DNA of 64,000 bases from Desulfofustis glycolicus DSM 9705 (lineage in GTDB: Bacteria > Desulfobacterota > Desulfobulbia > Desulfobulbales > Desulfocapsaceae). The notes below the pieces were generated by a model that was not told where the DNA came from, did not search any database, and saw nothing but the letters and a program-made list of their open reading frames with translations. Positions 16,903 through 25,612 of this stretch are shown here, in pieces; the stretch's first letter is position 1, and each line of letters begins with the position of its first letter. The position numbers and the translations under genes were made by a program. Location of the stretch: positions 124,001 to 188,000 of the forward strand of contig NZ_FQXS01000005.1 in NCBI RefSeq assembly GCF_900130015.1, read 5' to 3'.

Positions 16903-19900
16903 TCATGATAGCGCCGGCGGGGCGCCTGGTGCACCCTGCTCGCCAGCCACTCGGGCGACGAGCCAAATCAACTCTTCATTGGTTGGTGTCGGCTCGCAGC
17001 AGACCAGGTCATAGCCCGCAGCGGTGAAGACGGCCGCCATTTCGGCGGCGGTGTGGTAGCGCGGGGTGCAGTCGGCCAGCCGGACCCTGATATCTTCGAG
17101 TCGCCAGGCCCAGGAGAGATGGCCCGGCGGCCGGGTTACGAAACGGGCGACGACGATGCCGCCGGTGGCAAGCTTCGGCCGTATCACGGCGGACAACGTG
17201 TGAAGCGCTTCGTCGTCGAGGTAGTGCAGCATATCAAGCAGCAGCGCCACATCGGCCGGAGTCTCGACGGTCGGCAGTTCCGGCGCCCAGCCGCGGCTGA
17301 TCCTGCCACGTTCACCGCCGGCGAGAGCGGCGATTCGCACTTTTTCAGGGTCCGGCTCGATCCCGTGGACGAACGAGCCTGGATAGTGTTCCAGGCACCA
17401 GCAGGCGGGGACGCCATGACCGCAGCCGATATCGATAATGGTCTTGATTGACGACCGGTGGGCGAGCATCCCGGGCAGGTCGGCAAACATCGGGTCGAAG
17501 CGCAGTTTGAGCCGGGCGAACAGGCGCGGATAGGCCTCAAGGGTGCGGTAGCGTGCCAGCAGACGCTGATCGGGATTGGCCGTCGGCGCGGCTGACTGTC
17601 CGGCGCGGACGTTGAAGTAGGAGGTGAGCAGCGGCGGCAGCAGCAGAAAGGTGCCGATCAGCGAATAGCCAAGTCCGAGTGCTGATGTGATGCCGATACT
17701 GCGCAGCAGGGAATGATCGGCAAAACAGAGTGCGCCGAAACCGATCAGGGTCGAGGCGGCGGCTAGGACGACTCCGCTGCCGGCCAGTACGAACGAAGGA
17801 TGGTCGGTGCGACGATAGCGCTGGTGGGCCCGGACGAAAAAGATCGAGTAGTCGATGCCCATGCCGAAGACGACGACCGCGAGCATCAGGGCCGGGATAT
17901 CGAGTGGTCGGCCGATGAAACGAAGGGTGGCCAGGGTGCAGACATAGGCAAAAACGACCGGCAGTAAGGTGAGTACGGTCAGGGACAGATCGAGATAAAA
18001 GAGAGCGAGCAGCACCGCGACGCTGACCGCGATCACCGCCAGCATGGTGACAAACGTGGAGAAGAGCACGTCGGCAAGCCGGTCGCTGAAATAGGAGCCA
18101 TCGAAGATGGTGACCGCTTCGGTGAATCCTTCGATAAAGCTCGGAGCCGCGTAGATGTTGCCGGGAATGGCGGTGATGAACTGGATCAGGCCATCCTGCT
18201 GCGGGGCTTCGACGATTCCGAGCAGCTGGTAATAGTCGGCCGGGACCGGTTCGGCGGCCCGGACGGACGGTTCATTGACAGTGGCGAGAAAGGTGCTGAA
18301 GGCATCTTCGGCAAAGCCCCGAGTGGCTGCCGTGTTCTGCAGCGTGGCGGTGAGCCGCGCCACCCGCTCCTCGTGCCAGAATTCCTGCCAGGCCGCCAGG
18401 TTGTCGGTCTGGCGCCGGGAGCCGGGGAAGAGCAGCGACGGCACGAAGGCGGACGCCAGGATGTTCTGCTCGATATCTTGTTCGAGCTGTTCCAGGAGCC
18501 GGTCGTTTTCGCGTTGTAGGTCGGCCGGAGAGGCCGATGAATGCATCAAAAATATCCGGTCGTCGCCGTCTCCCCAGACCGTGGCGAATGCTTCGTCGGC
18601 AGCGCGGGTCTTCTCTCCGACAGTGTTCATGCTGCTCAGTTGTACCGCGAAGTGCGGTCTGGCGAAAAAGATCAAACCGGCGGTCACCAGCAGTGCGGCC
18701 ACGGCGAGCGTTTTGCTCGGATGCGAGAGTCTGCCGACCAGCGACTGGAGGGGCAGGCGGCGTGGGCTACCCGGCGGCATGGTCGGAAAGAGACGCGGCA
18801 TGGCCAGGTGCACGAAAAGAAAGGAAAAGCAGATACCCAGCGCGGTGAACTGGCCGAGTTGGGTAAAGATCGGAAACGGACTGAGGCTGAGTATCAGGAA
18901 GGCGCCGACCGAGGTGACGACGGCCATGATACCGATCGCGAAGACCTCGTGGGAGGCCTCCCTGCCCCTGGTCTGATAGGGCCGATCGAGAAAGAGCAGG
19001 TAGGTGATGCCGTGATCGACGGTGATGGAAATGAGCGCCCCGCCGAAACCGAGCACCATCACCGAAATCGTGTCGTGCAGTAGGGAGTAGCAGAACAGTG
19101 CCGCCGCCGAGCCGGCAAAGGCCGGCAGCAGTGCCGTCAGGCCGAGCAGCGGGCGCGGAAAGGCGAACAACAGCAGCGCGGCGATGCCTAGGGTGGCCAG
19201 CCCGAGTGCCAGCTGGACATCCCGGCGGATGATGCGTTCGTTGTCGAGCGCCGCGCGATAGGCTCCGACCGGCGTAACGCTGAGTTGGTTCTCAGGCAGA
19301 TTGAAGCGGTGGGCCAGCAGACGAACGCTGTTGTCGATCTGTTCGGCAATCTGCCGCGCTGCCGTGGAGTCTGTTCCGGAACCAAGCGGATCGGCGGTCA
19401 GCAGCAGGTGGCGGCCATCGGCGGAGAGCAGGTGGCCACGGTAAAATCTGATCTTGCTCGACGGCGTCAGCAGGGCCAGTTTAGCCAGGATCAGGTCCTT
19501 GAAACCGAGCGGGTCGGCCTCGATGAAGCGCTGCTGACCGATCCCTTCCATGGTGCTCAGCTCGGTGACCAGTCGGTTCAATCGCTGCTCGATTCGCGGG
19601 GGGGTGAGCAGGGGAGCGACGTGTTGTTCCAGATCGGCGGCCGAGAACAGAGCCGGCAGGTTGCGCACGACATGGAGTGTCAGCTCCTGCAGCTGTTGCC
19701 CGACGTCGGCAAAACCGACCCGGTTGAACAGACCGCTTGCTGCAAGCTCGCTTTGCAGCGCATCGCCGTAGTCGACGAGCAGGTCGGGATTGTCGTCGGC
19801 CAGGGCGATGTCGATAGCAACCTGGTCGTGGATGGGATGATGCTCGAAGATCAGGGCGGCATCGGCGAGGACCTTTTCGCCGGCCGGTAGCGAACGCACG

Positions 19901-19998
19901 ATGTCGGTCTCGATGTCCAATCGCAGGATACCTGCGGCAGCAAGACCGACAGTGAGGAGAACGGCAAGCAGCAGGGGACGGTAGCGAATAATCATCAT
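16903..19998 (-). CDS. RND/MMPL-family exporter fused to a SAM-dependent methyltransferase
   Basis: The 1031-residue protein has two parts. Residues 1 to about 795 form an MMPL-type RND transporter: an N-terminal helix, a large periplasmic loop, a helix bundle with ITVDHGITYLL near 331, a second loop, and a second bundle with GMGIDYSIFFVRAHQR near 715. From about 830 to 1010 a class I methyltransferase follows, with motif I TIIDIGCGHG near 850 and LLLDMLHYLDDEAL. Aryl-polyene clusters encode such an exporter and a methyltransferase as separate proteins; here they are one chain. The exporter probably moves acyl lipid to the outer leaflet or periplasm while the cytoplasmic tail methylates substrate. 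Confidence 0.9.
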   Translation of the reverse strand: MMIIRYRPLLLAVLLTVGLAAAGILRLDIETDIVRSLPAGEKVLADAALIFEHHPIHDQVAIDIALADDNPDLLVDYGDALQSELAASGLFNRVGFADVGQQLQELTLHVVRNLPALFSAADLEQHVAPLLTPPRIEQRLNRLVTELSTMEGIGQQRFIEADPLGFKDLILAKLALLTPSSKIRFYRGHLLSADGRHLLLTADPLGSGTDSTAARQIAEQIDNSVRLLAHRFNLPENQLSVTPVGAYRAALDNERIIRRDVQLALGLATLGIAALLLFAFPRPLLGLTALLPAFAGSAAALFCYSLLHDTISVMVLGFGGALISITVDHGITYLLFLDRPYQTRGREASHEVFAIGIMAVVTSVGAFLILSLSPFPIFTQLGQFTALGICFSFLFVHLAMPRLFPTMPPGSPRRLPLQSLVGRLSHPSKTLAVAALLVTAGLIFFARPHFAVQLSSMNTVGEKTRAADEAFATVWGDGDDRIFLMHSSASPADLQRENDRLLEQLEQDIEQNILASAFVPSLLFPGSRRQTDNLAAWQEFWHEERVARLTATLQNTAATRGFAEDAFSTFLATVNEPSVRAAEPVPADYYQLLGIVEAPQQDGLIQFITAIPGNIYAAPSFIEGFTEAVTIFDGSYFSDRLADVLFSTFVTMLAVIAVSVAVLLALFYLDLSLTVLTLLPVVFAYVCTLATLRFIGRPLDIPALMLAVVVFGMGIDYSIFFVRAHQRYRRTDHPSFVLAGSGVVLAAASTLIGFGALCFADHSLLRSIGITSALGLGYSLIGTFLLLPPLLTSYFNVRAGQSAAPTANPDQRLLARYRTLEAYPRLFARLKLRFDPMFADLPGMLAHRSSIKTIIDIGCGHGVPACWCLEHYPGSFVHGIEPDPEKVRIAALAGGERGRISRGWAPELPTVETPADVALLLDMLHYLDDEALHTLSAVIRPKLATGGIVVARFVTRPPGHLSWAWRLEDIRVRLADCTPRYHTAAEMAAVFTAAGYDLVCCEPTPTNEELIWLVARVAGEQGAPGAPPALS

Positions 19999-20249
19999 GC
20001 CGGTCGAAGAATCGAAAGACGCCCGCTGTCCGTCGTATGGTCACCCGTTCGGCCGCGGCCCTGGCCGTCGGCTGTGGGTCGCACGCCCGCGAAACTGAAA
20101 CAATAGAGACGTGCGCCTACGGAGCAATAGCGGAAAATATTCCGGACCTCCCTGTTCGCAGTTGTCGAATAGAGCGGGGGTCGGTACACTGGTGCTGCCG
20201 TCGCTGCCGAGCGACTAGGTCGGGACGTTTTTTCAACAGCAGAGGGTTT

Positions 20250-20612
20250 GTGTTCAGAAAAAGTATTATCAGACTTGGTGAGACCGGCTTTGTCCGTTCG
20301 GCCATTGACGAACAGGTCGATTTGTCGGCGTTCAGGGAAAAACCGACGCCGACGGCAATAATCGGTCTGGTCGTAATCGGATTGAGTTATATCGTCGGCT
20401 GGCCGGCCATCGCACTGCTCGGGATTGTCGCGATCAAACTGCAGGAACCGCTGCTCGCGGTGATCGGTGGTCCTCTGCTCTACGGTCTGTCGCATCTCGT
20501 CTTCATCCTCGGCATGTATTTGTGCGGGGCCTTCTACTCGATGGTCATGGTGCGCTGGTTGACCCGGGTTTCAATGGAGAAACTGCTTGTCTGGGCAAAG
20601 GTCAAGACCTGA
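20250..20612 (+). CDS. Small membrane protein of unknown function
   Basis: From a GTG start with AGAGG upstream, the 120-residue protein has two or three hydrophobic segments (about residues 37-60 and 67-100) and basic ends. I do not recognise the family. It is transcribed divergently from the RND-methyltransferase gene and overlaps the 3' end of the dehydratase gene tail to tail by 11 nt. Its place inside the lipid cluster suggests a membrane accessory role, perhaps in assembly or transport, but this is inference only. The region 19999-20249 should contain the divergent promoters. Confidence 0.55.
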   Translation: MFRKSIIRLGETGFVRSAIDEQVDLSAFREKPTPTAIIGLVVIGLSYIVGWPAIALLGIVAIKLQEPLLAVIGGPLLYGLSHLVFILGMYLCGAFYSMVMVRWLTRVSMEKLLVWAKVKT

Positions 20613-21453
20613 TCCAGGCCGGCGGCTTGAGTTTTCCCCTGCTGACATCGCGCATCCGCAGCCCGGTTACCGTCTCGCAGATTTCCCCGTCGTCCTGGTA
20701 AATCCACAGATTGAAACGTAACTCGTCCGTGCTCTGACTGATCAGCTCGACCTGGGTCCGGTAATCGGCTCCCGATTCCGTCGGCCGGTTGACGACCCGG
20801 CGGTCGAAACCGACCGGAAACGGGATGAAATCGGCTATTCGTTGTCCACAGACACAGGCGGCATGCAGGGCGCCGTCGAGTGGAAACGGTGAGCCGAGCA
20901 GTGTATAGGCCGTCCGCTCGACCGGCGTCTTTGCTGGGGCCGTAAGCCTGCCGACCGCTCCCCCGGCAAAGAGCTGCAGATTTCCCTGCAGACTCCGGTA
21001 ACCGGGGCCGAACGGCACCAATTCCCGATAGATGCGATTTACCTCTATCTCGCCGGCTGCGCCGGTCAGAGGAGCCGGTTCCGGTTCGGCGGGGGCCTGT
21101 TGTTCCCGACTGGCCGGAAAGATCACCTCTCCGTGAATCTGCACCTGGGTGCAGGCCTTCAATCGGACCCTGCTGGCAAAAGCGGTTTGCAGCGAGCCGT
21201 CGGCTCGGGTCTCGATGGTCAGCGTGGTGTGGATCGTCGATGCACCTGCCGGAAGTGGCAGAAATTTGGGAAAACGGGCCTGCTCCATGATCCTGACAGT
21301 ACAGTCGGGGTGGCGGCGGGCCGTCTGTTCGGCCATCAGCAGCAGCGTTTCCACTGCCGGCAGGACGGCCCGGCCGCCGAAGCGATGGTCATAGAACCAT
21401 GGCTGGACTGCGATCTCGACGGGAATCTCGACGGGGGTGTGCCGACCGGTCAT
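20602..21453 (-). CDS. PKS-type dehydratase (double hotdog) protein
   Basis: The 283-residue protein matches polyketide-synthase DH domains. The N-terminal hotdog has the catalytic motif HxxxGxxxxP as DHRFGGRAVLP (H23), and the C-terminal hotdog has the DxxxH motif as PLDGALHAA (D193, H197). Both catalytic residues are present, so it should remove water from 3-hydroxyacyl-ACP and give trans double bonds. A freestanding PKS-DH in a type II setting is unusual. Its ATG overlaps the thioesterase stop by one base (TGATG), so translation is coupled. Confidence 0.8.
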   Translation of the reverse strand: MTGRHTPVEIPVEIAVQPWFYDHRFGGRAVLPAVETLLLMAEQTARRHPDCTVRIMEQARFPKFLPLPAGASTIHTTLTIETRADGSLQTAFASRVRLKACTQVQIHGEVIFPASREQQAPAEPEPAPLTGAAGEIEVNRIYRELVPFGPGYRSLQGNLQLFAGGAVGRLTAPAKTPVERTAYTLLGSPFPLDGALHAACVCGQRIADFIPFPVGFDRRVVNRPTESGADYRTQVELISQSTDELRFNLWIYQDDGEICETVTGLRMRDVSRGKLKPPAWIRS

Positions 21454-21929
21454 CAGCGTGGGAATTCCTGCCACAGTCTGATCGTCTTCGCATCGATCTC
21501 GACCGGGATGCCTTTGCCGTTGATTGCGCAATGCTTGGTGAAACCGGTGCAGACGATTTCGCCGTTGTCGGCGCGAGTGATCAGGTAATCGAACTGCAGT
21601 TTGACCAGTTCCAGGTTGGTCGGCCGGGTCTGGATATACATCAGATCGTCATAGAACAGCGGTGAATAGTAATTGAGTCCGGTCTGGATAATCGGGTAGA
21701 CGTAGCCGCTTTCCTCGATCGCTTTGTAGGGATAGGACAGGTCGCGCATCAGCGAGGCCCTGCCGAATTCGAAATAGCGCAGGTAATTGGCGTGATAGAC
21801 GACCTGGGAACGATCGGTGTCCACATAGAGGGTGCGCAGTTCGCAGCGATGCCAGATGATACCGCTGTTCTTGTCCCTGACGTAGGAGCTGTCGTCGAGC
21901 AATTCGGCAATGAACGGTTTCGGTCGCAT
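21453..21929 (-). CDS. 4HBT-family acyl thioesterase
   Basis: The 158-residue hotdog protein has the 4-hydroxybenzoyl-CoA thioesterase signature YVDTDRSQVVYHANYLRYFE (residues 36-55) with the candidate catalytic Asp at 37-39. It would hydrolyse acyl-ACP or acyl-CoA, releasing the finished chain or clearing stalled ones. Aryl-polyene clusters also carry such a thioesterase. It overlaps the upstream ketosynthase stop by one base (TAATG) and the downstream dehydratase start, so all three are tightly coupled. Confidence 0.85.
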   Translation of the reverse strand: MRPKPFIAELLDDSSYVRDKNSGIIWHRCELRTLYVDTDRSQVVYHANYLRYFEFGRASLMRDLSYPYKAIEESGYVYPIIQTGLNYYSPLFYDDLMYIQTRPTNLELVKLQFDYLITRADNGEIVCTGFTKHCAINGKGIPVEIDAKTIRLWQEFPR

Positions 21930-23194
21930 TATCTTCCCTGAAAAACGATACAGCAATTGGTGCCGCCAAATCCGAAGGAGTTGGACAGGACGAATTCGTG
22001 GGCATGTTTTCTCGCCTGGTTGGGAACCACGTCCAGGTCGGCGAAGGCCGGGTCTGGCAGGTGGTTGACGGTTGGCAGCACGATTTCCCGGTGCATCGCC
22101 TCAATGGCCAGACACGCCTCGATGGCGGCGGAGGCTCCAAGGCTGTGCCCGATTTGCGATTTGTTGGCCGAAATGGGGAGGTCCGGCAGCCGCTCGCCGA
22201 AGACGGTGCGCAGGCAGGCAACCTCGAGACTGTCACCGGTCGGGGTCGATGTGCCGTGGGCGTTGATGGCACCGATGTCGCCGGCTGAGAGTTCCGCATC
22301 GTCGATAGCCGCCAGCATTGCCCTGGTCACTGTTTTGCTGTTGGGCCGGGTGAAGTGATGGGCGTCGGAATTCCAGCCGATACCGCCGATTTCCGCTCGT
22401 GGTGTCAGACCATGGGTTTTGGCTGCTTCTTCGGCTGCCAGGACGAGAACAGCGGCCCCTTCGGCCAGAACGAAGCCCTTACGGTCGATGCTGAATGGCC
22501 GGGATGCCTGGCTTGGGTCCTGGGCTGCCCGGTCCGAAGGTTTGATTTTGATGGTTGCCTGCATATTGGCAAAACCCTGGATGATTTCCGGGATCAGGCA
22601 GGTCTCAACGCCGCCAGCCAGGACGAAATCGCAGTCGCCGTCCCGGATCATTCGGGCACCGAGCGCGATGGCGTGGTTGCCCGAGGCGCAGGCGCCCTGC
22701 GGCGAGAAAATCGGGCCGGTGAAGCCGAGCAGCATGCCGGCCTTGCCGGCCGGCAGATTGGCGCAGACATTGGGCAACAGGTACGGACTGACTTTGGTCG
22801 GCCCGTGGTTGACGTAATTGTCCATGGCAATCCGGTAGCTGTCGGTGCCGTTGAGGGCCGAGCCGATCAGGCAGCCGGTGCGGGGTCCGGTCAGGTCATC
22901 GATTTCCAGGCCGGCGTGGTCAAGGGCCCGGCGGCAGATCTCCATGGTCAAGAACACGTAGGAAGCGTCCCAGAGCGAGGCTTCTTTACGGGTCACGTAC
23001 GGCAGCGCAGCTGGGTCCCAATCGGGGATTTCGCCGACCACGTTGCTGCGAGTGGTGGTGTGGCAGCGGCTGATGCGGCGCAGGCCGGCCTTGCCGGCGC
23101 TGGCCAACTCCCAGCTGTCGGCAAAGGTGGCGCCGAGCGCGGTGGCGGCGTCGTAGCCGACGACGAGGACTTTGCGGTTTTTCGGAGCTTTCAT
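21929..23194 (-). CDS. Beta-ketoacyl-ACP synthase II-like (KS 2)
   Basis: The 421-residue condensing enzyme has the full KAS II catalytic set: C169 in PQGACASGNHA, H313 in NAHGTSTPTGD, K345 and H350 in NKSQIGHSLGAS, and the C-terminal NSFGFGGTN glycine loop. It should extend acyl-ACP with malonyl-ACP. It is 10 nt downstream of a second similar KS gene and upstream of the thioesterase and PKS-DH genes, in one operon. The start at 23194 precedes the family N-terminus and has AGAGAG upstream. The neighbour has different flanking residues, so the two are not recent duplicates. Confidence 0.9.
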   Translation of the reverse strand: MKAPKNRKVLVVGYDAATALGATFADSWELASAGKAGLRRISRCHTTTRSNVVGEIPDWDPAALPYVTRKEASLWDASYVFLTMEICRRALDHAGLEIDDLTGPRTGCLIGSALNGTDSYRIAMDNYVNHGPTKVSPYLLPNVCANLPAGKAGMLLGFTGPIFSPQGACASGNHAIALGARMIRDGDCDFVLAGGVETCLIPEIIQGFANMQATIKIKPSDRAAQDPSQASRPFSIDRKGFVLAEGAAVLVLAAEEAAKTHGLTPRAEIGGIGWNSDAHHFTRPNSKTVTRAMLAAIDDAELSAGDIGAINAHGTSTPTGDSLEVACLRTVFGERLPDLPISANKSQIGHSLGASAAIEACLAIEAMHREIVLPTVNHLPDPAFADLDVVPNQARKHAHEFVLSNSFGFGGTNCCIVFQGR

Positions 23195-23204
23195 GGGGAC
23201 TCTC

Positions 23205-24455
23205 TTATCCGGTCCTGCGAAATATCGCGCAGGCGTTGCAGCCGCCGAAGCCAAAGGAGTTTTTCAGCACGTATTCCTGCTCCAGGCGGCGGCAGCCTTC
23301 AGCGACGCAATCGATCTCGATGGTGGGATCCGGCTGGTAATTGATCGTCGGCAGCAGCAGGCTCTGCTCCATGCCGTGCAGGGTGAAGACCGTCTCAATA
23401 GCGCTGGAGGCGCCCATGGCGTGGCCGATCAGGGACTTGTTGGCGCTGACCGGCGGCAGACCGTCGGGAAAAACCGCCTTGAGCGCATCATATTCGACCT
23501 GGTCGCCGACCTTGGTCGATGTAGCGTGGGCATTGACGGCGTCGATAGCCGCCGGGCTCAGGCGGGCATCCCCGATCGCCTCGAGCATGCACTGGTGCAC
23601 GGTAGGAAAGTACGGCGCGACAAAATGATGGGCATCCGAGGTCATTCCCCAACCGGCCAGTTCCGTGACATGTTTCAGGCCGTGCGCATCGGCGAATTCC
23701 CTGGTGGTAACAATGATCGCCGCGGCCCCTTCGGACAGCACGAAGCCGCGCCGGTCGGCAGAAAACGGGCGACTGGCCGCCTGCGGCGGTTCGTCCTCCC
23801 GACCCGGTTTCGGGATATAGATGCCGTTCATTGTATAAAAGCCGGCAACGATCGGCTCCACCAGTGCGAAGTCGACGGCTCCGCAGATGGCCACGTCGGC
23901 CCTTCCCTGGGCCAGTAGCAGAGCGGCGATGAGGATTGAGGAAAGTCCGGTGGCGCAGGCGGTGATCGGCGCGGTGATCGGACCCTGAGCGCCGGTTTCG
24001 ATGGCGACCTTGCCGCCGACCATATTAATGCAGGAGTTAGGGTTGGCATAGGGGTGTGGTAATTTGTTTTCGGCTTGAAGGCGCCGATCGGCGGTAACGA
24101 CCGCATCCAATCCGCCGACGGCTGAGCCGAAGGTCACCGCCACCCGCGGCGCGATCTCCGGGGTAATCGTCAGGCCGCTACGTTCCAGGGCCCTGGTTAC
24201 CGTGAGCAGCGCGTATTTGAAGACCGGCGAACTCCAGGCGGCCTGGTGGCGGGCCGACAGAAACGGATAGTCGGCTGTGCCGATATCCGGAACCTGACCG
24301 GCGATGCGCACCGGAAAACCGTCGGGTAGCGCGAATCTGGTCAAGCTGCCGATGCCGCTTTGGCCGGCCGCGGCTTTTCGCCACTGCTCGTCCAGGTGCT
24401 CTCCCAATGGAGAGATGGCGTCATAGCCGACCACCACCACGTCTCGTAAACCCAT
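23205..24455 (-). CDS. Beta-ketoacyl-ACP synthase II-like (KS 3)
   Basis: The 416-residue protein has a complete Cys-His-His triad: C167 in PITACATGLSS, H310 in NAHATSTKVGD, and K340/H345 in NKSLIGHAMGAS, with NSFGFGGCNACA near the end. The active-site context (ACATG, HATST) differs from KS 2, which suggests different chain specificity. A good AAGGAG site precedes ATG 24455. About 140 bp separate it from the radical SAM gene upstream, enough for a secondary promoter. Confidence 0.9.
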   Translation of the reverse strand: MGLRDVVVVGYDAISPLGEHLDEQWRKAAAGQSGIGSLTRFALPDGFPVRIAGQVPDIGTADYPFLSARHQAAWSSPVFKYALLTVTRALERSGLTITPEIAPRVAVTFGSAVGGLDAVVTADRRLQAENKLPHPYANPNSCINMVGGKVAIETGAQGPITAPITACATGLSSILIAALLLAQGRADVAICGAVDFALVEPIVAGFYTMNGIYIPKPGREDEPPQAASRPFSADRRGFVLSEGAAAIIVTTREFADAHGLKHVTELAGWGMTSDAHHFVAPYFPTVHQCMLEAIGDARLSPAAIDAVNAHATSTKVGDQVEYDALKAVFPDGLPPVSANKSLIGHAMGASSAIETVFTLHGMEQSLLLPTINYQPDPTIEIDCVAEGCRRLEQEYVLKNSFGFGGCNACAIFRRTG

Positions 24456-24596
24456 GAAGCTCCTTATGCCGAAGTGACCGTCCGTAGTGCCGGAGGATTG
24501 TGGTGTGGACCTGCTGCGGTGGCTCCGTACCGGGAGGGGGACGGCAGGTCGGTGACCCGGCCCGCCGACGGCGAGAGCGAGTTGCGGGACACCGTC

Positions 24597-25595
24597 TTAC
24601 CAGGGTATGAACTGATAGAGTTTGGCGAACATCTCATACACTTCGATCCAGTTCTGCAGATCCCTGGTGGTCCTGATATGGGCCCGCTTGTTGACCATCA
24701 CCCAGCTCATGTGCGCCGCACCGTCCTTGCAGGTCGAGCAATCGCGGGTCTCGGAAGTGCAGCAGCGGTGCATGGTCTTCAGGTCAGAGGCCCAGCGGAT
24801 AAAATTGGTCAGCCGTTTCGGGCGCGGGGTGCGCTTGTCGATCGGTTCGGTGACCGACGGGCATTCCAGCCAGCCGAACGGTCTGCCGAGCATGGTGCCG
24901 GTGGTGATGATCTCGTGGTAGTATTTCGAGGAGATCACCGTTTCCGGGTAACCGTCGAGCAGCGCGTCCATTTCAGCGCGAACGGCGACCAACTCTTCCG
25001 GAGTCCAGGAAAACCCGTCCACACCTTCGTCGTTGGACAGCAGCTGCATATGAACTTTGAGACCGACGTCCCGTATTTTCTTGACGATCTTCTCGGTCTT
25101 GCCGAGCTGTTTCGGGGTGATGGTGTAAAGGTAGTAGGCGTGCGGATCCCCGGCGTAGTTGGCACTGGAGATTTTAAACGTGTCCTGCCCCCTGAGCAGT
25201 TTCTCGTCTTCGGCGTCGCCCCACAGGGAGATGCCGACCATCATGTCGGGAAAGCGGTCCCGCGGCACTTTGATCAGGCCGTTGGTTGCACAGAAGCTGG
25301 GCAGCCGCTGGTAAAACACCTCGACCCGGTCGAGGCAGAGGGTCGGTTCTCCGCCGATCAGGATGGCCAGGTTGACGCCCCGTTTCATCTCGTTGTCGAC
25401 GAAGACCTTCCATTTTTCCAGATCCCGCTCTTCGGAGGCGACCTGGTGTTCCCCTGATGAGAAGAAAAAGCAGCCCTTGCAGCGCAGATTGCACCGATCG
25501 GTCACATCGTAGATCGAACTGCGGATATTGAGCCGGGAGATGGCTTTGTAACGCTGATACCAGTGATCGTCGAGCAGAGAACTGACGGTTATCAT
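24597..25595 (-). CDS. Radical SAM protein with C-terminal cysteine cluster (2)
   Basis: The 332-residue protein has the radical SAM motif C35-x3-C39-x2-C42 (DRCNLRCKGC), a GGEPTL glycine motif and a C-terminal Cys group HRCCTSETRDCSTC at about 278-289 that could ligate an auxiliary iron-sulfur cluster. There is no B12 domain. It is clearly related to the next upstream gene (25613-26671) in order of motifs, so the pair arose by duplication. The neighbouring ACP suggests an ACP-bound acyl or peptidyl substrate. The reaction is unknown. The ribosome site is weak and the gap to the upstream gene is only 17 nt. Confidence 0.8.
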   Translation of the reverse strand: MITVSSLLDDHWYQRYKAISRLNIRSSIYDVTDRCNLRCKGCFFFSSGEHQVASEERDLEKWKVFVDNEMKRGVNLAILIGGEPTLCLDRVEVFYQRLPSFCATNGLIKVPRDRFPDMMVGISLWGDAEDEKLLRGQDTFKISSANYAGDPHAYYLYTITPKQLGKTEKIVKKIRDVGLKVHMQLLSNDEGVDGFSWTPEELVAVRAEMDALLDGYPETVISSKYYHEIITTGTMLGRPFGWLECPSVTEPIDKRTPRPKRLTNFIRWASDLKTMHRCCTSETRDCSTCKDGAAHMSWVMVNKRAHIRTTRDLQNWIEVYEMFAKLYQFIPW

Positions 25596-25612
25596 GACTA
25601 TGCAGGGGAAAC

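Noticed and set aside
16800-16934. Longer N-terminus for the radical SAM gene at 15498 overlapping the RND fusion gene
   Set aside because: The extension has no family similarity, and the B12-domain start motif MNILLVNPPN begins at 16799.
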